A stretch of 64,000 nt of DNA from Candidatus Gaiellasilicea maunaloa (GCA_024330215.1 JANDLU010000004.1:53107-117106); one strand, 5' to 3'; positions 37,194 through 46,839 are shown, counted from the first letter of the stretch. The notes: generated by a model not told the origin, from the sequence alone. Program-made: numbers and translations.

Positions 37194-38861
37194 TCAGAAG
37201 ACCGGCGTCTCGCGCCAGGTGCCCCAGACCTCGCGCCAGGCGTCGCACATCTCGCCCATCGTCACGTAGTCGCGGGCGGCATCCAGGATCGCCGGCATCA
37301 GGTTGACGCCGTCACGAGCGGAGGCCCGCTTCAGCTCCGCGAGCCGCGCCTGCACGAGCGCCGAGTCGCGCCGGCTCTTCAGCGCCCGCACCCGCTCGAT
37401 CTGCTGCGCCTCGAGCGCCGCGTCGATCTTCAGGATCTCGAGCGGCTGCTCGTCCTCGAGCACGTAGCGGTTGACGCCGACGACGATCCGCTCGCCGCGC
37501 TCGACCTCGCCCTGGTAGCGAAATGCGGCGTCCGCGATCTCCTGCTGGGGGAAGTTCTGCTTGATCGCCTCGACCATGCCGCCGAGCTCGTCGATCCGCT
37601 CGAAATACTCGTAGGCCTGCGCCTCGATCTTGTTGGTCAGATCCTCGACGAAGTAGGAGCCGCCGAGCGGGTCGATCGTGTTGACGACGCCCGTCTCGTG
37701 GGCGATCACCTGCTGGGTTCGGAGCGCGAGCCGGACGGCATCCTCGGTCGGGAGCGCGAGCGCCTCGTCGAAGCTGTTCGTGTGCAGGCTCTGGGTGCCG
37801 CCGAGCACCGCTGCGAGCGCCTCGACCGCCGTGCGGACGATGTTCACCTCCGGCTGCTGCGCTGTCAACGAGACACCGGCCGTCTGCGTGTGGAAGCGCA
37901 TCAGCCAGGAGCGCGGATCGCGGGCACCGAACCGCTCCCGCAGCTCCCGCGCCCAGATCCGGCGCGCGGCCCGGTACTTGGCGATCTCCTCGAAGAAGTC
38001 GAGGTGCGCGTTGAAGAAGAAGGAGAGCCGCGGCGCGAACTCGTCGACGTCCATCCCTCGCTCGATCGCCCACTCGACGTACGTGAACCCGTCGGCGAGC
38101 GTGAACGCGAGCTCTTGCGCCGCGGTCGAGCCTGCCTCCCGGATGTGGTAGCCGGAGATCGAGATCGGGTGCCACTTCGGGAGCTCGGCCGCGCAGTACT
38201 CGACCATGTCCGTGACGAGCCGCAGCGAGGGCTCGGGCGGGAAGATGTACTCCTTCTGGGCGATGTACTCCTTGAGGATGTCCGTCTGGATCGTCCCGCG
38301 GAGCTCGGTCGCCGGCACGCCCTGCTGCTCTGCGACCGCGACGTAGAAGGCGAGCAGGATCGGAGCGGCCGAGTTGATCGTCATCGAGGTCGAGACCTCG
38401 CCGAGCGGGATCCCGGTGAAGAGCGTCTCCATGTCGTCGAGCGAGTCGATCGCAACGCCCTCGCGGCCGACCTCGCCGAGCGAGCGCTCGTGGTCCGAGT
38501 CATAGCCCATCAGAGTCGGCATGTCGAAGGCGGTCGAGAGGCCCGTCTGCCCGTGCTCGAGCAGGTAGCGGAACCGCTCGTTCGTCTCGGCGGCGGTGCC
38601 GAAGCCGGCGAACTGGCGCATCGTCCAGAGCTTGCCGCGGTACATCGACGGATAGACGCCGCGGGTGAACGGATAGACGCCCGGGTAGCCCAGGTCGCGC
38701 TCGTAGTCGAGCTCGACCGTGTCCGGGGTCGCGAGCGGCTCGTTCTCGACGCCCGAGATCGTCGAGAAGAGCTCGCCCTGCCGCTCGGGGGTGCGACCAT
38801 AGAGCTCCTCGCGCCAGGCCCGCGTCGCATCGAGCGAGCCACGATCCTCGGTCGTTGCCAT
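37194..38861 (-). CDS. B12-dependent acyl-CoA mutase large subunit, isobutyryl-CoA mutase type
   Basis: Catalytic subunit of an AdoCbl mutase, 555 residues and without a B12 domain. Sequence resembles methylmalonyl-CoA mutase throughout, but two substrate-choosing positions match isobutyryl-CoA mutase. Phe84 is in [10 protein letters not shown], where methylmalonyl-CoA mutase has Tyr; Gln202 is in [12 protein letters not shown], where it has Arg. Their spacing of 118 equals that of Phe80/Gln198 in Streptomyces IcmA. It should interconvert isobutyryl- and n-butyryl-CoA. TACAAT lies seven bases before the ATG. Confidence 0.88.
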   Translation of the reverse strand: MATTEDRGSLDATRAWREELYGRTPERQGELFSTISGVENEPLATPDTVELDYERDLGYPGVYPFTRGVYPSMYRGKLWTMRQFAGFGTAAETNERFRYLLEHGQTGLSTAFDMPTLMGYDSDHERSLGEVGREGVAIDSLDDMETLFTGIPLGEVSTSMTINSAAPILLAFYVAVAEQQGVPATELRGTIQTDILKEYIAQKEYIFPPEPSLRLVTDMVEYCAAELPKWHPISISGYHIREAGSTAAQELAFTLADGFTYVEWAIERGMDVDEFAPRLSFFFNAHLDFFEEIAKYRAARRIWARELRERFGARDPRSWLMRFHTQTAGVSLTAQQPEVNIVRTAVEALAAVLGGTQSLHTNSFDEALALPTEDAVRLALRTQQVIAHETGVVNTIDPLGGSYFVEDLTNKIEAQAYEYFERIDELGGMVEAIKQNFPQQEIADAAFRYQGEVERGERIVVGVNRYVLEDEQPLEILKIDAALEAQQIERVRALKSRRDSALVQARLAELKRASARDGVNLMPAILDAARDYVTMGEMCDAWREVWGTWRETPVF

Positions 38862-38868
38862 CAGCGGG

Positions 38869-38874
38869 ATTGTA
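38869..38874 (-). promoter_or_regulatory. -10 element of the mutase large-subunit gene
   Basis: TACAAT on the minus strand, seven bases before the ATG at 38861; no ribosome-binding site in between. It supports an independent, leaderless transcript and argues that the open frame continuing upstream is not part of the mutase. Confidence 0.5.
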
Positions 38875-38926
38875 GGAGCGGGCGGCCCCAACGTGTCGGT
38901 TCGCTCACCGCCCCCGCGGCTCCGAG

Positions 38927-39395
38927 CTAGCGGACCGCCTGGAGCGCGAAGACGGCGCCGACCGAGCGCTCCGATCCCGAGCCCCGAGGCAACGGCGGGC
39001 CAGAGCCGGAGCCTCGCGCGGGGACGCGGTCTCACGGGGCGGAGCGCGAGGTCGACTCCGCTCCAGAGCAGGACGGCGGCGATCGCGCCGTAGAGGACGC
39101 GCTCGGAGACGTCGTCCGCGAGCAGCGCGCCGGCGATCGCTCCGATGATGGACGGTGGCGCCATCCACGCGACCACGTGCCAGTCGATCCGGCGCTCGCG
39201 GTGGTGGCGTACCGCCCCGGCGCCGGCGGAGGCGGCCGAGATTGCGATGTTCGTTCCCGCGGCCGCGAGCGGGCTCCCGATGATCGCGACGAGGAGCGGC
39301 AGCCGCAGCGTCCCGAGCACGAGCCCGAGCATCGAGCCCAGATAGCCGGCGACGAACGAGCCGACGAAAGCTAGCGCGAGCTCCCAGGCTTCCAC
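38927..39395 (-). pseudogene. Half-length, frameshifted TauE/SafE-like permease
   Basis: From GTG 39395 a TauE/SafE N-terminal half is readable: [33 protein letters not shown], then about four helices. After SGLGIGALG, near 38960, continuity requires a +1 shift to [10 protein letters not shown] and a TAG at 38927-38929. The second half of the permease is absent. Without the shift the frame stays open into the mutase gene, which is probably chance. Likely a decayed gene. Its start overlaps the end of the adenosyltransferase gene by 25 bases. Confidence 0.6.
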
Positions 39396-39945
39396 AGCGG
39401 CTCGTCCACTCCCGCACTGGCGTTCGCGGCGCGCGCGAGGATGAAGAGGAGGTCGGAAAGCCGGTTCAGATACGCAAGTACGAGCGGGTTCACCTCGAGC
39501 TCCTGCGAGGCGAGCAGCACCTCGCGCTCGGCCCGGCGGCAGATCGTCCGCGCGACGTGGAGGTGCGCGGCCGTCTCCGTGCCGCCGGGCAAGACGAAGC
39601 TGCGGAGCTCGGGGAGCGCCTCGTTGAAGCGGTCGCAGAGCCGCTCGAGCGCATCGATCGAGGTCTGCTCGACCCGCAGGCGCTCGCCGATACCCCACGG
39701 CACCGAGAGATCCGCACCGACGTCGAACAACTCGTTCTGGATCCTGGCGACCGACTCGCCCATGTCCGGGGCGACGTCACCGGCGAGGACGACGCCGAGC
39801 GCCGAGTTCAGCTCGTCGACCGTGCCGAACGCGCCGATCCGGCAGTCGAGCTTCGAGACGCGCGAGCCGTCCCCGAGCGAGGTCTCCCCCGTGTCGCCGC
39901 CTCGGGTGTAGATCCTCGTCAGCCGGACGGGCTCGTCGCGTTGCC

Positions 39946-39949
<4 letters not shown>
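39371..39949 (-). CDS. Cob(I)alamin adenosyltransferase, PduO type
   Basis: ATP:cob(I)alamin adenosyltransferase of the PduO/MMAB type, 192 residues. [21 protein letters not shown] is the ATP-binding N-terminus; RAEREV and [16 protein letters not shown] carry the conserved Arg and Asn. It makes the AdoCbl needed by the adjacent mutase. The ATG overlaps the stop of the acyl-CoA dehydrogenase gene (ATGA). Confidence 0.95.
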
Positions 39950-41106
<1,157 letters not shown>

Positions 41107-41115
41107 CGCGGCGCG

Positions 41116-41121
41116 AGTGTA
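41116..41121 (-). promoter_or_regulatory. -10 element of the acyl-CoA dehydrogenase gene
   Basis: TACACT on the minus strand, nine bases before the ATG. It lies just downstream of the second palindrome pair (41145-41224), so those palindromes stand directly upstream of this promoter. Confidence 0.5.
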
Positions 41122-41143
41122 TCCGCCTCGCCGGGCGGCCCGG

Positions 41144-41226
41144 GCTTGTGTTGTTTCAACACAAGCTCTGCTGCGGGGCCCACCGTTCCGTGGTCGAGAA
41201 GCGCTTGTGTTGTTCCAACACAAGCG
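41144..41226. repeat. Paired palindromes, locus 2 (arms CTTGTGTTG / CAACACAAG)
   Basis: Unit A at 41145-41165 has arms CTTGTGTTG and CAACACAAG around TTT. Unit B at 41204-41224 has the same arms around TTC, extended by CG on each side. The units are 59 bases apart and in the same orientation. They fill the gap between the HD-GYP stop and the acyl-CoA dehydrogenase promoter. The pair matches locus 1 at 25763-25890 although the sequence between the units differs. Confidence 0.75.
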
Positions 41227-41240
41227 TCTGCTCAGCGAGG

Positions 41241-42299
41241 TCAGGCGGCGACGAGGAACTCGCGGCGGATCTCGTGCAGGACGTGCTCGCGGTCGCGGAA
41301 GGCGTCGACGACGTCCGGATCGAACTGCTTACCGCTCTCGGCGAGGATCTCACGGTGGGCGGCCCGCCAGTTCTGCGCACTGCGGTACGGACGGTGATTG
41401 GTGATCGCGTCGAGCGCATCGGCGACGGCGAAGATCCTGGCGCCGACGGGGATCTCCTCGCCGGCGAGGCCGTCCGGGTAGCCGCCGCCCTCCCAGCGCT
41501 CGTGGTGCGAGCGGACGATCCCCACCCCGGGCCCCTCGAGGAAGGCGATCCCGCCGAGCATCTGGGCGCCGAGGACGGTGTGGCTCTTCATCAGCCGCCA
41601 TTCGACCTCGTTCAGCGCGCTCGGCTTGCCGAGGATCTCGTCCGGGATCCCGATCTTGCCGATGTCGTGGAGCAGGAACCCGTACTCCGCCGACTGATCC
41701 GAGGCGAGAGCGGGGTCGACGACACGGGCCAGCTCGATCGCATAGCGCTGCACGCGCTGAGAGTGCTGGCGGGTGCGCGTGTCCTTCGACTCGAGCGCGC
41801 TCGTCAGCGCGGAGACCGTCTGGAGGTACGCGCTCTCGAGCAGCGTGCGCTGGCCGCGCTCGAGCTCGATCAGGTCGCGGAGGTCGCGGGCGTAGAGCAG
41901 GAGCTGCGCCTCGCCCGACTGAGGCTGCGCCACCCGCGGGGCCAGCGTCCGGTGTCCGCCCGCGACCCGCTCGACGACCGCGAGCAGCTCGAGCGGCCGG
42001 AACGGCTTCAGCAGCATCGCGTCGGCGCCGCCCAGGTCGTGCACGTCGTCCCGCCCGGTCAGGAGCACGACGCCGAGGTCGCGCGTCTCCGGATCGGCCT
42101 TCAGAGTGCGGCAGAACGTGATCCCGTCGGTGACCGGCATGCCGACGTCGAGCACGACGACGTCCGGCCGCTCGTCGCGAATCGCGAGCGCCGCCTGAGC
42201 GGCGCCGCCGGCTTCGCTCACCTCGACGGCCACCGCCTCGAAGGTCGTTCGAAGCAGTGTCCGGAATCCCTCATCGTCGTCTACGAGCAGCAGGCGCAT
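41241..42299 (-). CDS. Response regulator with HD-GYP phosphodiesterase domain
   Basis: Two-domain regulator, 352 residues. The N-terminal receiver has LLLVDDDEGF, the phospho-acceptor Asp in VVVLDVGMP and the Lys in LLKPF. The C-terminal HD-GYP domain has HSQRVQRYAIEL, LHDIGKIGIPDEIL and HHERWEGGGYPDGL, so metal ligands and the GYP motif are intact. HD-GYP enzymes hydrolyse cyclic di-GMP. No sensor kinase lies nearby. It may set c-di-GMP level in answer to phosphorylation. Confidence 0.92.
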   Translation of the reverse strand: MRLLLVDDDEGFRTLLRTTFEAVAVEVSEAGGAAQAALAIRDERPDVVVLDVGMPVTDGITFCRTLKADPETRDLGVVLLTGRDDVHDLGGADAMLLKPFRPLELLAVVERVAGGHRTLAPRVAQPQSGEAQLLLYARDLRDLIELERGQRTLLESAYLQTVSALTSALESKDTRTRQHSQRVQRYAIELARVVDPALASDQSAEYGFLLHDIGKIGIPDEILGKPSALNEVEWRLMKSHTVLGAQMLGGIAFLEGPGVGIVRSHHERWEGGGYPDGLAGEEIPVGARIFAVADALDAITNHRPYRSAQNWRAAHREILAESGKQFDPDVVDAFRDREHVLHEIRREFLVAA

Positions 42300-42387
42300 C
42301 GTCTCAACCCCCGGATCGAGTGTCCGTCCCTCTTTCGACCGAATGGGCCGAGCGATTGAGCGGGGCCTACCCCATTCGGGGGAGTAA

Positions 42388-42441
42388 GAGCTCGTCTCGA
42401 AATGAAGCCTTTGAGCCGAACGGTCATTCCGAGACGAGCTC
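42388..42441. terminator. Long imperfect hairpin downstream of hbd
   Basis: GAGCTCGTCTCG at 42388-42399 pairs with CGAGACGAGCTC at 42430-42441; after one mismatch the stem continues with AATGA/TCATT, leaving a loop of about 18 bases. It sits between the hbd stop and the HD-GYP start, both minus strand. No T run follows, so it could be a terminator or a small repeat element. Confidence 0.5.
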
Positions 42442-42449
42442 CGGGAGTC

Positions 42450-43289
42450 TCAGCGCGGGTCGTAGGCGTAGAAGCCGCGGCCGCTCTTGCGGCCGAGCCG
42501 ACCCGCCTGGACGTACCGGCGAAGCAGCGGACACGGCGCGTACTTCGCGTCGCCGTGGCCCTCGTGCAGCACGTCCATGATCGCCACGCAGGTATCCAGG
42601 CCGATCAGGTCGGCGAGCGCGAGCGGCCCCATCGGATGCGCGAAGCCGAGCTTCGCGATCGTGTCGATCGCCTCCGCCTCGGCGACGCCCTCGAGCAGGG
42701 CGTAGGCCGCCTCGTTGATGAACGGCATCAGGATCCGGTTCGAGACGAAGCCCGGAAAGTCGTTCGCCTGGGCCGGCACCTTGCCGAGATCCTCCGCGAG
42801 CCCGGTGATCGCCGCGGCGGTCTCGTCGGAGGTCTGAACCGCCCGGATCACCTCGACGAGCTTCAGCACCGGCACCGGATTGAAGAAGTGCATCCCGATC
42901 ACTCGCTCCGGCCGGCTGGTCGCCGCCGCGAGCGACGTGATCGGGATCGAGGACGTGTTCGAGGCGAGGATCGCCTCGGGCGGCAGGAGCTCGTCGGCGC
43001 GACGGAAGACCTCCTCCTTCACGGCCGCGTCCTCGACCACCGCCTCGATCAGCACGTCGGCGGGAACGAGATCGTCCACGGCGGCGATCCGCCCGAGCAC
43101 CTCGTCGGGATCGGCAGCACCTTTCTCGGCCAGCTTCTCGAGGCTCTTCCGGGTCGCGGCGAGGCCGCGCTCGACCGCGCCGGCGGCTGCGTCGTGCAAC
43201 GAGACGCGCCGACCCGAGGCTGCAACGACCTGGGCGATCCCGCTTCCCATCTGGCCGGCACCGACGACGAGAACATGCTCGAAGCGCAT
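42450..43289 (-). CDS. 3-hydroxybutyryl-CoA dehydrogenase
   Basis: NAD(P)-dependent 3-hydroxyacyl-CoA dehydrogenase, 279 residues, single-function. The Rossmann motif is [18 protein letters not shown], the catalytic His lies in [19 protein letters not shown], and ASNTSSIPI holds the conserved Ser/Asn. It converts 3-hydroxybutyryl-CoA to acetoacetyl-CoA, the substrate for the thiolase at 44640. TAGGTT lies six bases before the ATG. Confidence 0.95.
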   Translation of the reverse strand: MRFEHVLVVGAGQMGSGIAQVVAASGRRVSLHDAAAGAVERGLAATRKSLEKLAEKGAADPDEVLGRIAAVDDLVPADVLIEAVVEDAAVKEEVFRRADELLPPEAILASNTSSIPITSLAAATSRPERVIGMHFFNPVPVLKLVEVIRAVQTSDETAAAITGLAEDLGKVPAQANDFPGFVSNRILMPFINEAAYALLEGVAEAEAIDTIAKLGFAHPMGPLALADLIGLDTCVAIMDVLHEGHGDAKYAPCPLLRRYVQAGRLGRKSGRGFYAYDPR

Positions 43290-43295
43290 ACCGGG

Positions 43296-43301
43296 AACCT
43301 A
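43296..43301 (-). promoter_or_regulatory. -10 element of hbd
   Basis: TAGGTT on the minus strand, six bases before the ATG at 43289, with no ribosome-binding site. Transcription would begin at the start codon. Confidence 0.5.
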
Positions 43302-43336
43302 ACGGGACCCCCGAGCCCGACGATCGTCCTCGGCGA

Positions 43337-43816
43337 CTAGAGCTGTCGCCGTCGGAGCAGCTTGCGGCGGAGGAAGTAGGCGCCGGCCCCGAGCACGAGC
43401 ACGCCGACGACGATCCCGCCCCAGTTGACGATCTGTCCCTCGCCCCGCGTCGCCTCGACGAGCTCGGACGGGCTCACCTGGCCGCAGAGCCCGCCGAGCC
43501 AGACGCCGCCCTCGCGGTTGAGCAAGATCCCGCTCGCGACATCGCGCTCGAGCGAGAAGCCGAGCGCGTCGCGGCCGACTCCGCTGCGCACGGAGACGCG
43601 CCGGCCGAGCTTGCCCTTCACGACCTGGTCGACGACGAAGAGGTACTCGATCCGATCGCGGCGGCCGGATATCGCGGCCGTCCGCTCGAGCCTCCCGACG
43701 AATGCGGCGTCCGCTGCATCGAGCTTCACCCGGGGCGGCGCGGGCGCACAGGTGGCCCCGATCGCGTTCCCGGCGAGTGCCAGTGCTGCGAACGCTGATA
43801 TCATAAGTGTTCTCAT
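43337..43816 (-). CDS. Secreted, C-terminally anchored protein, netrin/TIMP-like
   Basis: A 159-residue protein with a signal peptide (cleavage probably after GNAIGA), a Cys just after it (TCAPAPP), a beta-rich region with FVGRLERTAAI and YLFVVDQVVKGKLG, a second Cys in GGLCGQVSP and a C-terminal membrane helix followed by RRKLLRRRQ. The pattern recalls bacterial TIMP/netrin-like domains, but this is weak. ATG at 43816 overlaps the divergent ATG at 43815; an internal ATG at 43804 (MISAFAALALAG) is the likelier start. Function unknown. Confidence 0.6.
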   Translation of the reverse strand: MRTLMISAFAALALAGNAIGATCAPAPPRVKLDAADAAFVGRLERTAAISGRRDRIEYLFVVDQVVKGKLGRRVSVRSGVGRDALGFSLERDVASGILLNREGGVWLGGLCGQVSPSELVEATRGEGQIVNWGGIVVGVLVLGAGAYFLRRKLLRRRQL

Positions 43817-44141
43817 GTTGAGTGCAGATCTGCTTCGTGAAGCTCGTCTCCGCGCCGGGCTGACTCAGGCCGAGCTCGGCAGGCGCACTGGGAAGCCGGC
43901 ATCGATGATAAGCCGCTGGGAACGGGGCAAGGTCGAACCCAGTCTCGAGACCCTGCGCGGCCTCGTGCGTGCCTGCGGCCTCGACCTCTGGCTTCGCTTT
44001 GCGAACTTCGACGATTCGTACGTCGAGTTCATCGAGGGGTACCTCGCGCTGACGCCTGCGGAGCGCGTCCGCGGAGCAACCGAGCGTGTAAACACTCTTC
44101 ATCGCCTCATTCCCGCGATCGAAGCGGGACGCCGTGGTTGA
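43815..44141 (+). CDS. XRE-type HTH protein, probable antitoxin/regulator
   Basis: A 108-residue protein with an N-terminal XRE helix-turn-helix (LREARLRAGLTQAELGRRTG, then PASMISRWERGKVEPSLETL). The C-terminal part has TPAERVRGATERVNTLHRLI. Its stop overlaps the next gene by eight bases, so the pair is cotranslated. XRE proteins before nucleotidyltransferase genes are typical antitoxin/repressor partners. A TATCAT box lies ten bases before the ATG. Confidence 0.8.
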   Translation: MLSADLLREARLRAGLTQAELGRRTGKPASMISRWERGKVEPSLETLRGLVRACGLDLWLRFANFDDSYVEFIEGYLALTPAERVRGATERVNTLHRLIPAIEAGRRG

Positions 44142-44643
44142 GATTGATCCTGTCCCACTGCTGCGCGTCCTGGAGCGCCACGGAGTGCGCTTTGTCGTGA
44201 TCGGTGGCGTCGCGGCGATCAGCCAGGGCTATCCGCTCCCGACTGAGGATCTCGACGTGACACCGGCACGCGATCTCGAGAATCTCGAGCGGATCTCGAT
44301 CGCCCTGCGCGAGCTCGGAGCCGAGCTTCGCGTCACCGGCGGAGAGAGCGTCCCGTTTCCGATCGACGCGAGGTTCCTCGGCGGGTCCGACTCGTGGACG
44401 CTCGCAACCCCACACGGCAATCTTGATCTCGTGTTCCGGCCGGCCGGCACCGAGGGGTACGACGACTTGAAGCGGGATGCGAGCGAGACGGAGCTCGCGG
44501 AAGGACTCATCGTCGCGGTCGCCTCTCTCCGCGACGTGATTCGCTCGAAGGAGACCGCGAATCGGATCAAGGATCAAGCGCAACTTCCAGCGCTCCGACA
44601 GACCCTCGAGGTGATCCGACGCCGCGAGCGCGAGGGTCGCTAG
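44134..44643 (+). CDS. Nucleotidyltransferase-fold protein, probable toxin-antitoxin partner
   Basis: A 169-residue protein of the AbiEii/MNT-like nucleotidyltransferase group. VRFVVIGGVAAISQGYPLPTEDLDVT gives the GG...D-x-D pattern of the polymerase-beta fold in two pieces (VIGGVAA and TEDLDVT), and NLDLVFRPAG supplies a third acidic position. The GTG at 44134 overlaps the HTH gene. Paired with XRE proteins, such enzymes act as toxins that modify tRNA or proteins, but this pair has not been assigned to a characterised type. Its stop meets the convergent thiolase stop. Confidence 0.7.
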   Translation: MVEIDPVPLLRVLERHGVRFVVIGGVAAISQGYPLPTEDLDVTPARDLENLERISIALRELGAELRVTGGESVPFPIDARFLGGSDSWTLATPHGNLDLVFRPAGTEGYDDLKRDASETELAEGLIVAVASLRDVIRSKETANRIKDQAQLPALRQTLEVIRRREREGR

Positions 44644-45791
44644 ACCTCCACGAGGAGCGCATCGCCCTGGCCGCCGCCGGAGCAGATCGCGGCGAGGCCG
44701 AGCCCGCCGCCCGACCGCCGCAGCTCGTGGATCATCGTGCCCACGATCCGCCCCCCGCTCGCGCCGATCGGATGGCCGAGTGCGACAGCGCCGCCGTTCA
44801 CGTTCACGATCGCCTCGTCGGCGCCGAGCAACCGGGTCGAGTTGAGCGCAACCGACGAGAACGCCTCGTTGATCTCGACGCGCTCGACGTCGCCGATCGA
44901 CTTGCCGGCCTTCTCCAGCGCGCGATGCCCCGCCCGAGCGGGCGTACGCGCGAGGTAGGCGAAATCGTCCGCGACGTATGCCTGGGCGAGGATCGTGGCG
45001 AGGACCGTCAGCCCCCGCCGCCGCGCGAGCTCCTCCGAGGTGACGATCACGCAGGAGGCGCCGTCGTTCACGCCGGGCGCGTTGCCTGCGGTCGTCGTCC
45101 CCTCGGGATCGAAGACCGGCCTCAGCTTCGCGAGCGACTCGAGCGAGGTGTCGCGCCGGATCCCCTCGTCGGCCGTCACGTCGCCCACCGGCACGATCTC
45201 GTCGTCGTAGCGACCCGCGTCCTGCGCGGCCGCGGCGCGCTGGTGCGAGCGGTACGCCCACGCATCCTGCTCCTCCCGCGTGATCCCGAGCTCGCGTGCG
45301 ACCTGCGAGTTCTGCTGGACCATGTGCAGCTTGTCGAAGCTCGAGGTCAGCCCGTCCGAGACCATCGAGTCGATCACCTCGCCGTTCCCGAGCCGGTAGC
45401 CGAACCGCGCCTTGGGGAGGAGATAGGGCGCGTTCGACATCGACTCCATCCCGCCGGTGACGACGAGCTCGTGCTCGCCGGCTCGGATCATCGCGTCGGC
45501 GATCTCGATCGCCCGGATCGAGGAGGCGCAGACCTTGTTGATCGTGTCCGCCGGCGTCTCCTTCGGAAGCCCAGCGCCGATCGCCGCCTGGCGCGCGGGC
45601 GCCTGCCCCGCGCCGGCCTGCAGCACCTGGCCCATGATCACGTACTCGACCTCGTCGTTCTCGAGTCGCACGCGGTCGAGGGCCGCGCGGATCGCGAGCG
45701 AGCCGAGCTCGGTCGCCGCGTAGCCTGCGAGCCCGCCGCCGAGCTTGCCGAACGGCGTCCGGACGGCGGCGACGATGACGGAACGAGCCAT
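44640..45791 (-). CDS. Acetyl-CoA C-acetyltransferase (thiolase)
   Basis: Thiolase, 383 residues. The nucleophilic Cys is in TINKVCASSIRAIEIA near residue 88, the His in NVNGGAVALGHPIGASGG, and the second Cys in AAICSGGGQGDALLVE. It cleaves acetoacetyl-CoA to acetyl-CoA, completing the pathway suggested by the neighbouring dehydrogenases. TAGGCT lies six bases before the ATG. It converges with the nucleotidyltransferase gene. Confidence 0.95.
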   Translation of the reverse strand: MARSVIVAAVRTPFGKLGGGLAGYAATELGSLAIRAALDRVRLENDEVEYVIMGQVLQAGAGQAPARQAAIGAGLPKETPADTINKVCASSIRAIEIADAMIRAGEHELVVTGGMESMSNAPYLLPKARFGYRLGNGEVIDSMVSDGLTSSFDKLHMVQQNSQVARELGITREEQDAWAYRSHQRAAAAQDAGRYDDEIVPVGDVTADEGIRRDTSLESLAKLRPVFDPEGTTTAGNAPGVNDGASCVIVTSEELARRRGLTVLATILAQAYVADDFAYLARTPARAGHRALEKAGKSIGDVERVEINEAFSSVALNSTRLLGADEAIVNVNGGAVALGHPIGASGGRIVGTMIHELRRSGGGLGLAAICSGGGQGDALLVEV

Positions 45792-45797
45792 TCGTCC

Positions 45798-45803
45798 AGC
45801 CTA
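45798..45803 (-). promoter_or_regulatory. -10 element of the thiolase gene
   Basis: TAGGCT on the minus strand, six bases before the thiolase ATG. Its first three bases are also the stop codon of the upstream M42 peptidase gene, so a promoter is nested in the end of that gene. Confidence 0.45.
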
Positions 45804-46826
45804 GCGAGCCAGATCGACGCCGGGCTCGAGCAGCCGGGCGAACGCGACCACGAGCTCGATGCACGCCTCGAGATCGGCGAGCTCGACCGTCTCGACCGGC
45901 GAGTGCATGTAGCGCAGCGGCACCGAGACGACTCCGGTCGCGATTCCGGCGCGAGCAAGGTAGGTGTCGTCGGCATCGGTGTGGGTGCGCATCCCGGTCT
46001 CGACGGTGTACGGCATCCCTGCCGCTTCGGCCGCGCTCAGGAGCAGCTCGAAGACGCGCGGGTTGATCGCCGGGCCGCGGAAGATCGCCGGGCCGCCGCC
46101 GAGCACGTGGTGTCCGGCCTCGTTCGGATCGCCGGCCGGAACGTCGGTCGCGTAGGTCACATCGAGGACGAGAGCCAGGTCGGGCCGGAGGCCGTGGGTC
46201 GCAGGCCCTGCACCGGTGGCTCCGAGCTCCTCGTGGGCGCCCGCGACCACGGAGAGGTCGAGCGCCGTGCCGTCGGCGAGCCGCTCCAGCGCCTCGAGCG
46301 CGACGTAGAGACCGGCGCGGTTGTCGAGGGAGCGGGAGGCGACGCGGCCATGCGCGAGCTCGAGCGGCGGGGCGACGACGACCATCGGATCGCCGGGTGC
46401 GACGAGCGCGCGCGCCTCGTCGCCGCCGCTGGCGCCGATGTCGACGTAGAGCTGGCCCCATTCGACCTTCTCGTCGTCCGTCGTCCTTCGGGCGACGACC
46501 CCGGCGACCCTGCCCTGCGCCGCGGCGATCTCGACGCGCTGCCCGTAGGCGACGTTCGCGCGCCAGACCCCGAGCGTGTGCACGGCGAGCAGTCCGTCGT
46601 CGCCGACGTGCGCGACGGCGAGTCCGATCGCGTCGAGGTGCGCGTAGAGGGCGAGGTGCAGGCCCTCGCCGGTGCCGGTCCGACGGACGATCAGGTTCCC
46701 GACGGTGTCGCTCTCGACCTCGCCGAGATCGCCGACGGCCTCGCGGACGACGCCGAACGCGAGCTGCTCGTGACCTGTCGGCCCGTGAGCGCGCAGCAGC
46801 CTGTCCAGGAGGGGCGGAATCGGCAT
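45801..46826 (-). CDS. M42-family aminopeptidase
   Basis: Metallo-aminopeptidase of family M42, 341 residues. Metal and catalytic residues are seen in ALYAHLDAIGLAV (His/Asp), SLDNRAGLYVALEAL (bridging Asp) and GAHEELGATGAG (catalytic Glu pair); the last His is probably in MHSPVETVEL. These enzymes trim peptides in the cytoplasm as large tetrahedral complexes. TAGACT lies seven bases before the ATG and overlaps the ATG of the divergent trpE. Confidence 0.92.
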   Translation of the reverse strand: MPIPPLLDRLLRAHGPTGHEQLAFGVVREAVGDLGEVESDTVGNLIVRRTGTGEGLHLALYAHLDAIGLAVAHVGDDGLLAVHTLGVWRANVAYGQRVEIAAAQGRVAGVVARRTTDDEKVEWGQLYVDIGASGGDEARALVAPGDPMVVVAPPLELAHGRVASRSLDNRAGLYVALEALERLADGTALDLSVVAGAHEELGATGAGPATHGLRPDLALVLDVTYATDVPAGDPNEAGHHVLGGGPAIFRGPAINPRVFELLLSAAEAAGMPYTVETGMRTHTDADDTYLARAGIATGVVSVPLRYMHSPVETVELADLEACIELVVAFARLLEPGVDLAR

Positions 46827-46833
46827 CTGCGGC

Positions 46834-46839
46834 AGTCTA
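46834..46839 (-). promoter_or_regulatory. -10 element of the M42 peptidase gene
   Basis: TAGACT on the minus strand, seven bases before the peptidase ATG at 46826. Its last base pair on the plus strand is the A of the trpE ATG. Only 12 bases separate the two divergent start codons, so no trp leader or attenuator can lie in this gap. Confidence 0.5.

Noticed and set aside
37194..39698. A single 834-codon TauE-mutase fusion protein
   Set aside because: A -10 box seven bases before the mutase ATG, and TauE similarity continuing only after a frame change, point to two separate genes, one of them broken.
44727..46838. Open frame in phase with trpE extending 2.1 kb upstream
   Set aside because: It is antisense to the thiolase and M42 genes, has composition unlike real proteins, and TrpE homology starts at 46839.
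46827..46838. A trp leader peptide or attenuator, or a T-box, before trpE
   Set aside because: Only 12 bases separate trpE from the divergent gene, and no leader with Trp codons or terminator exists.
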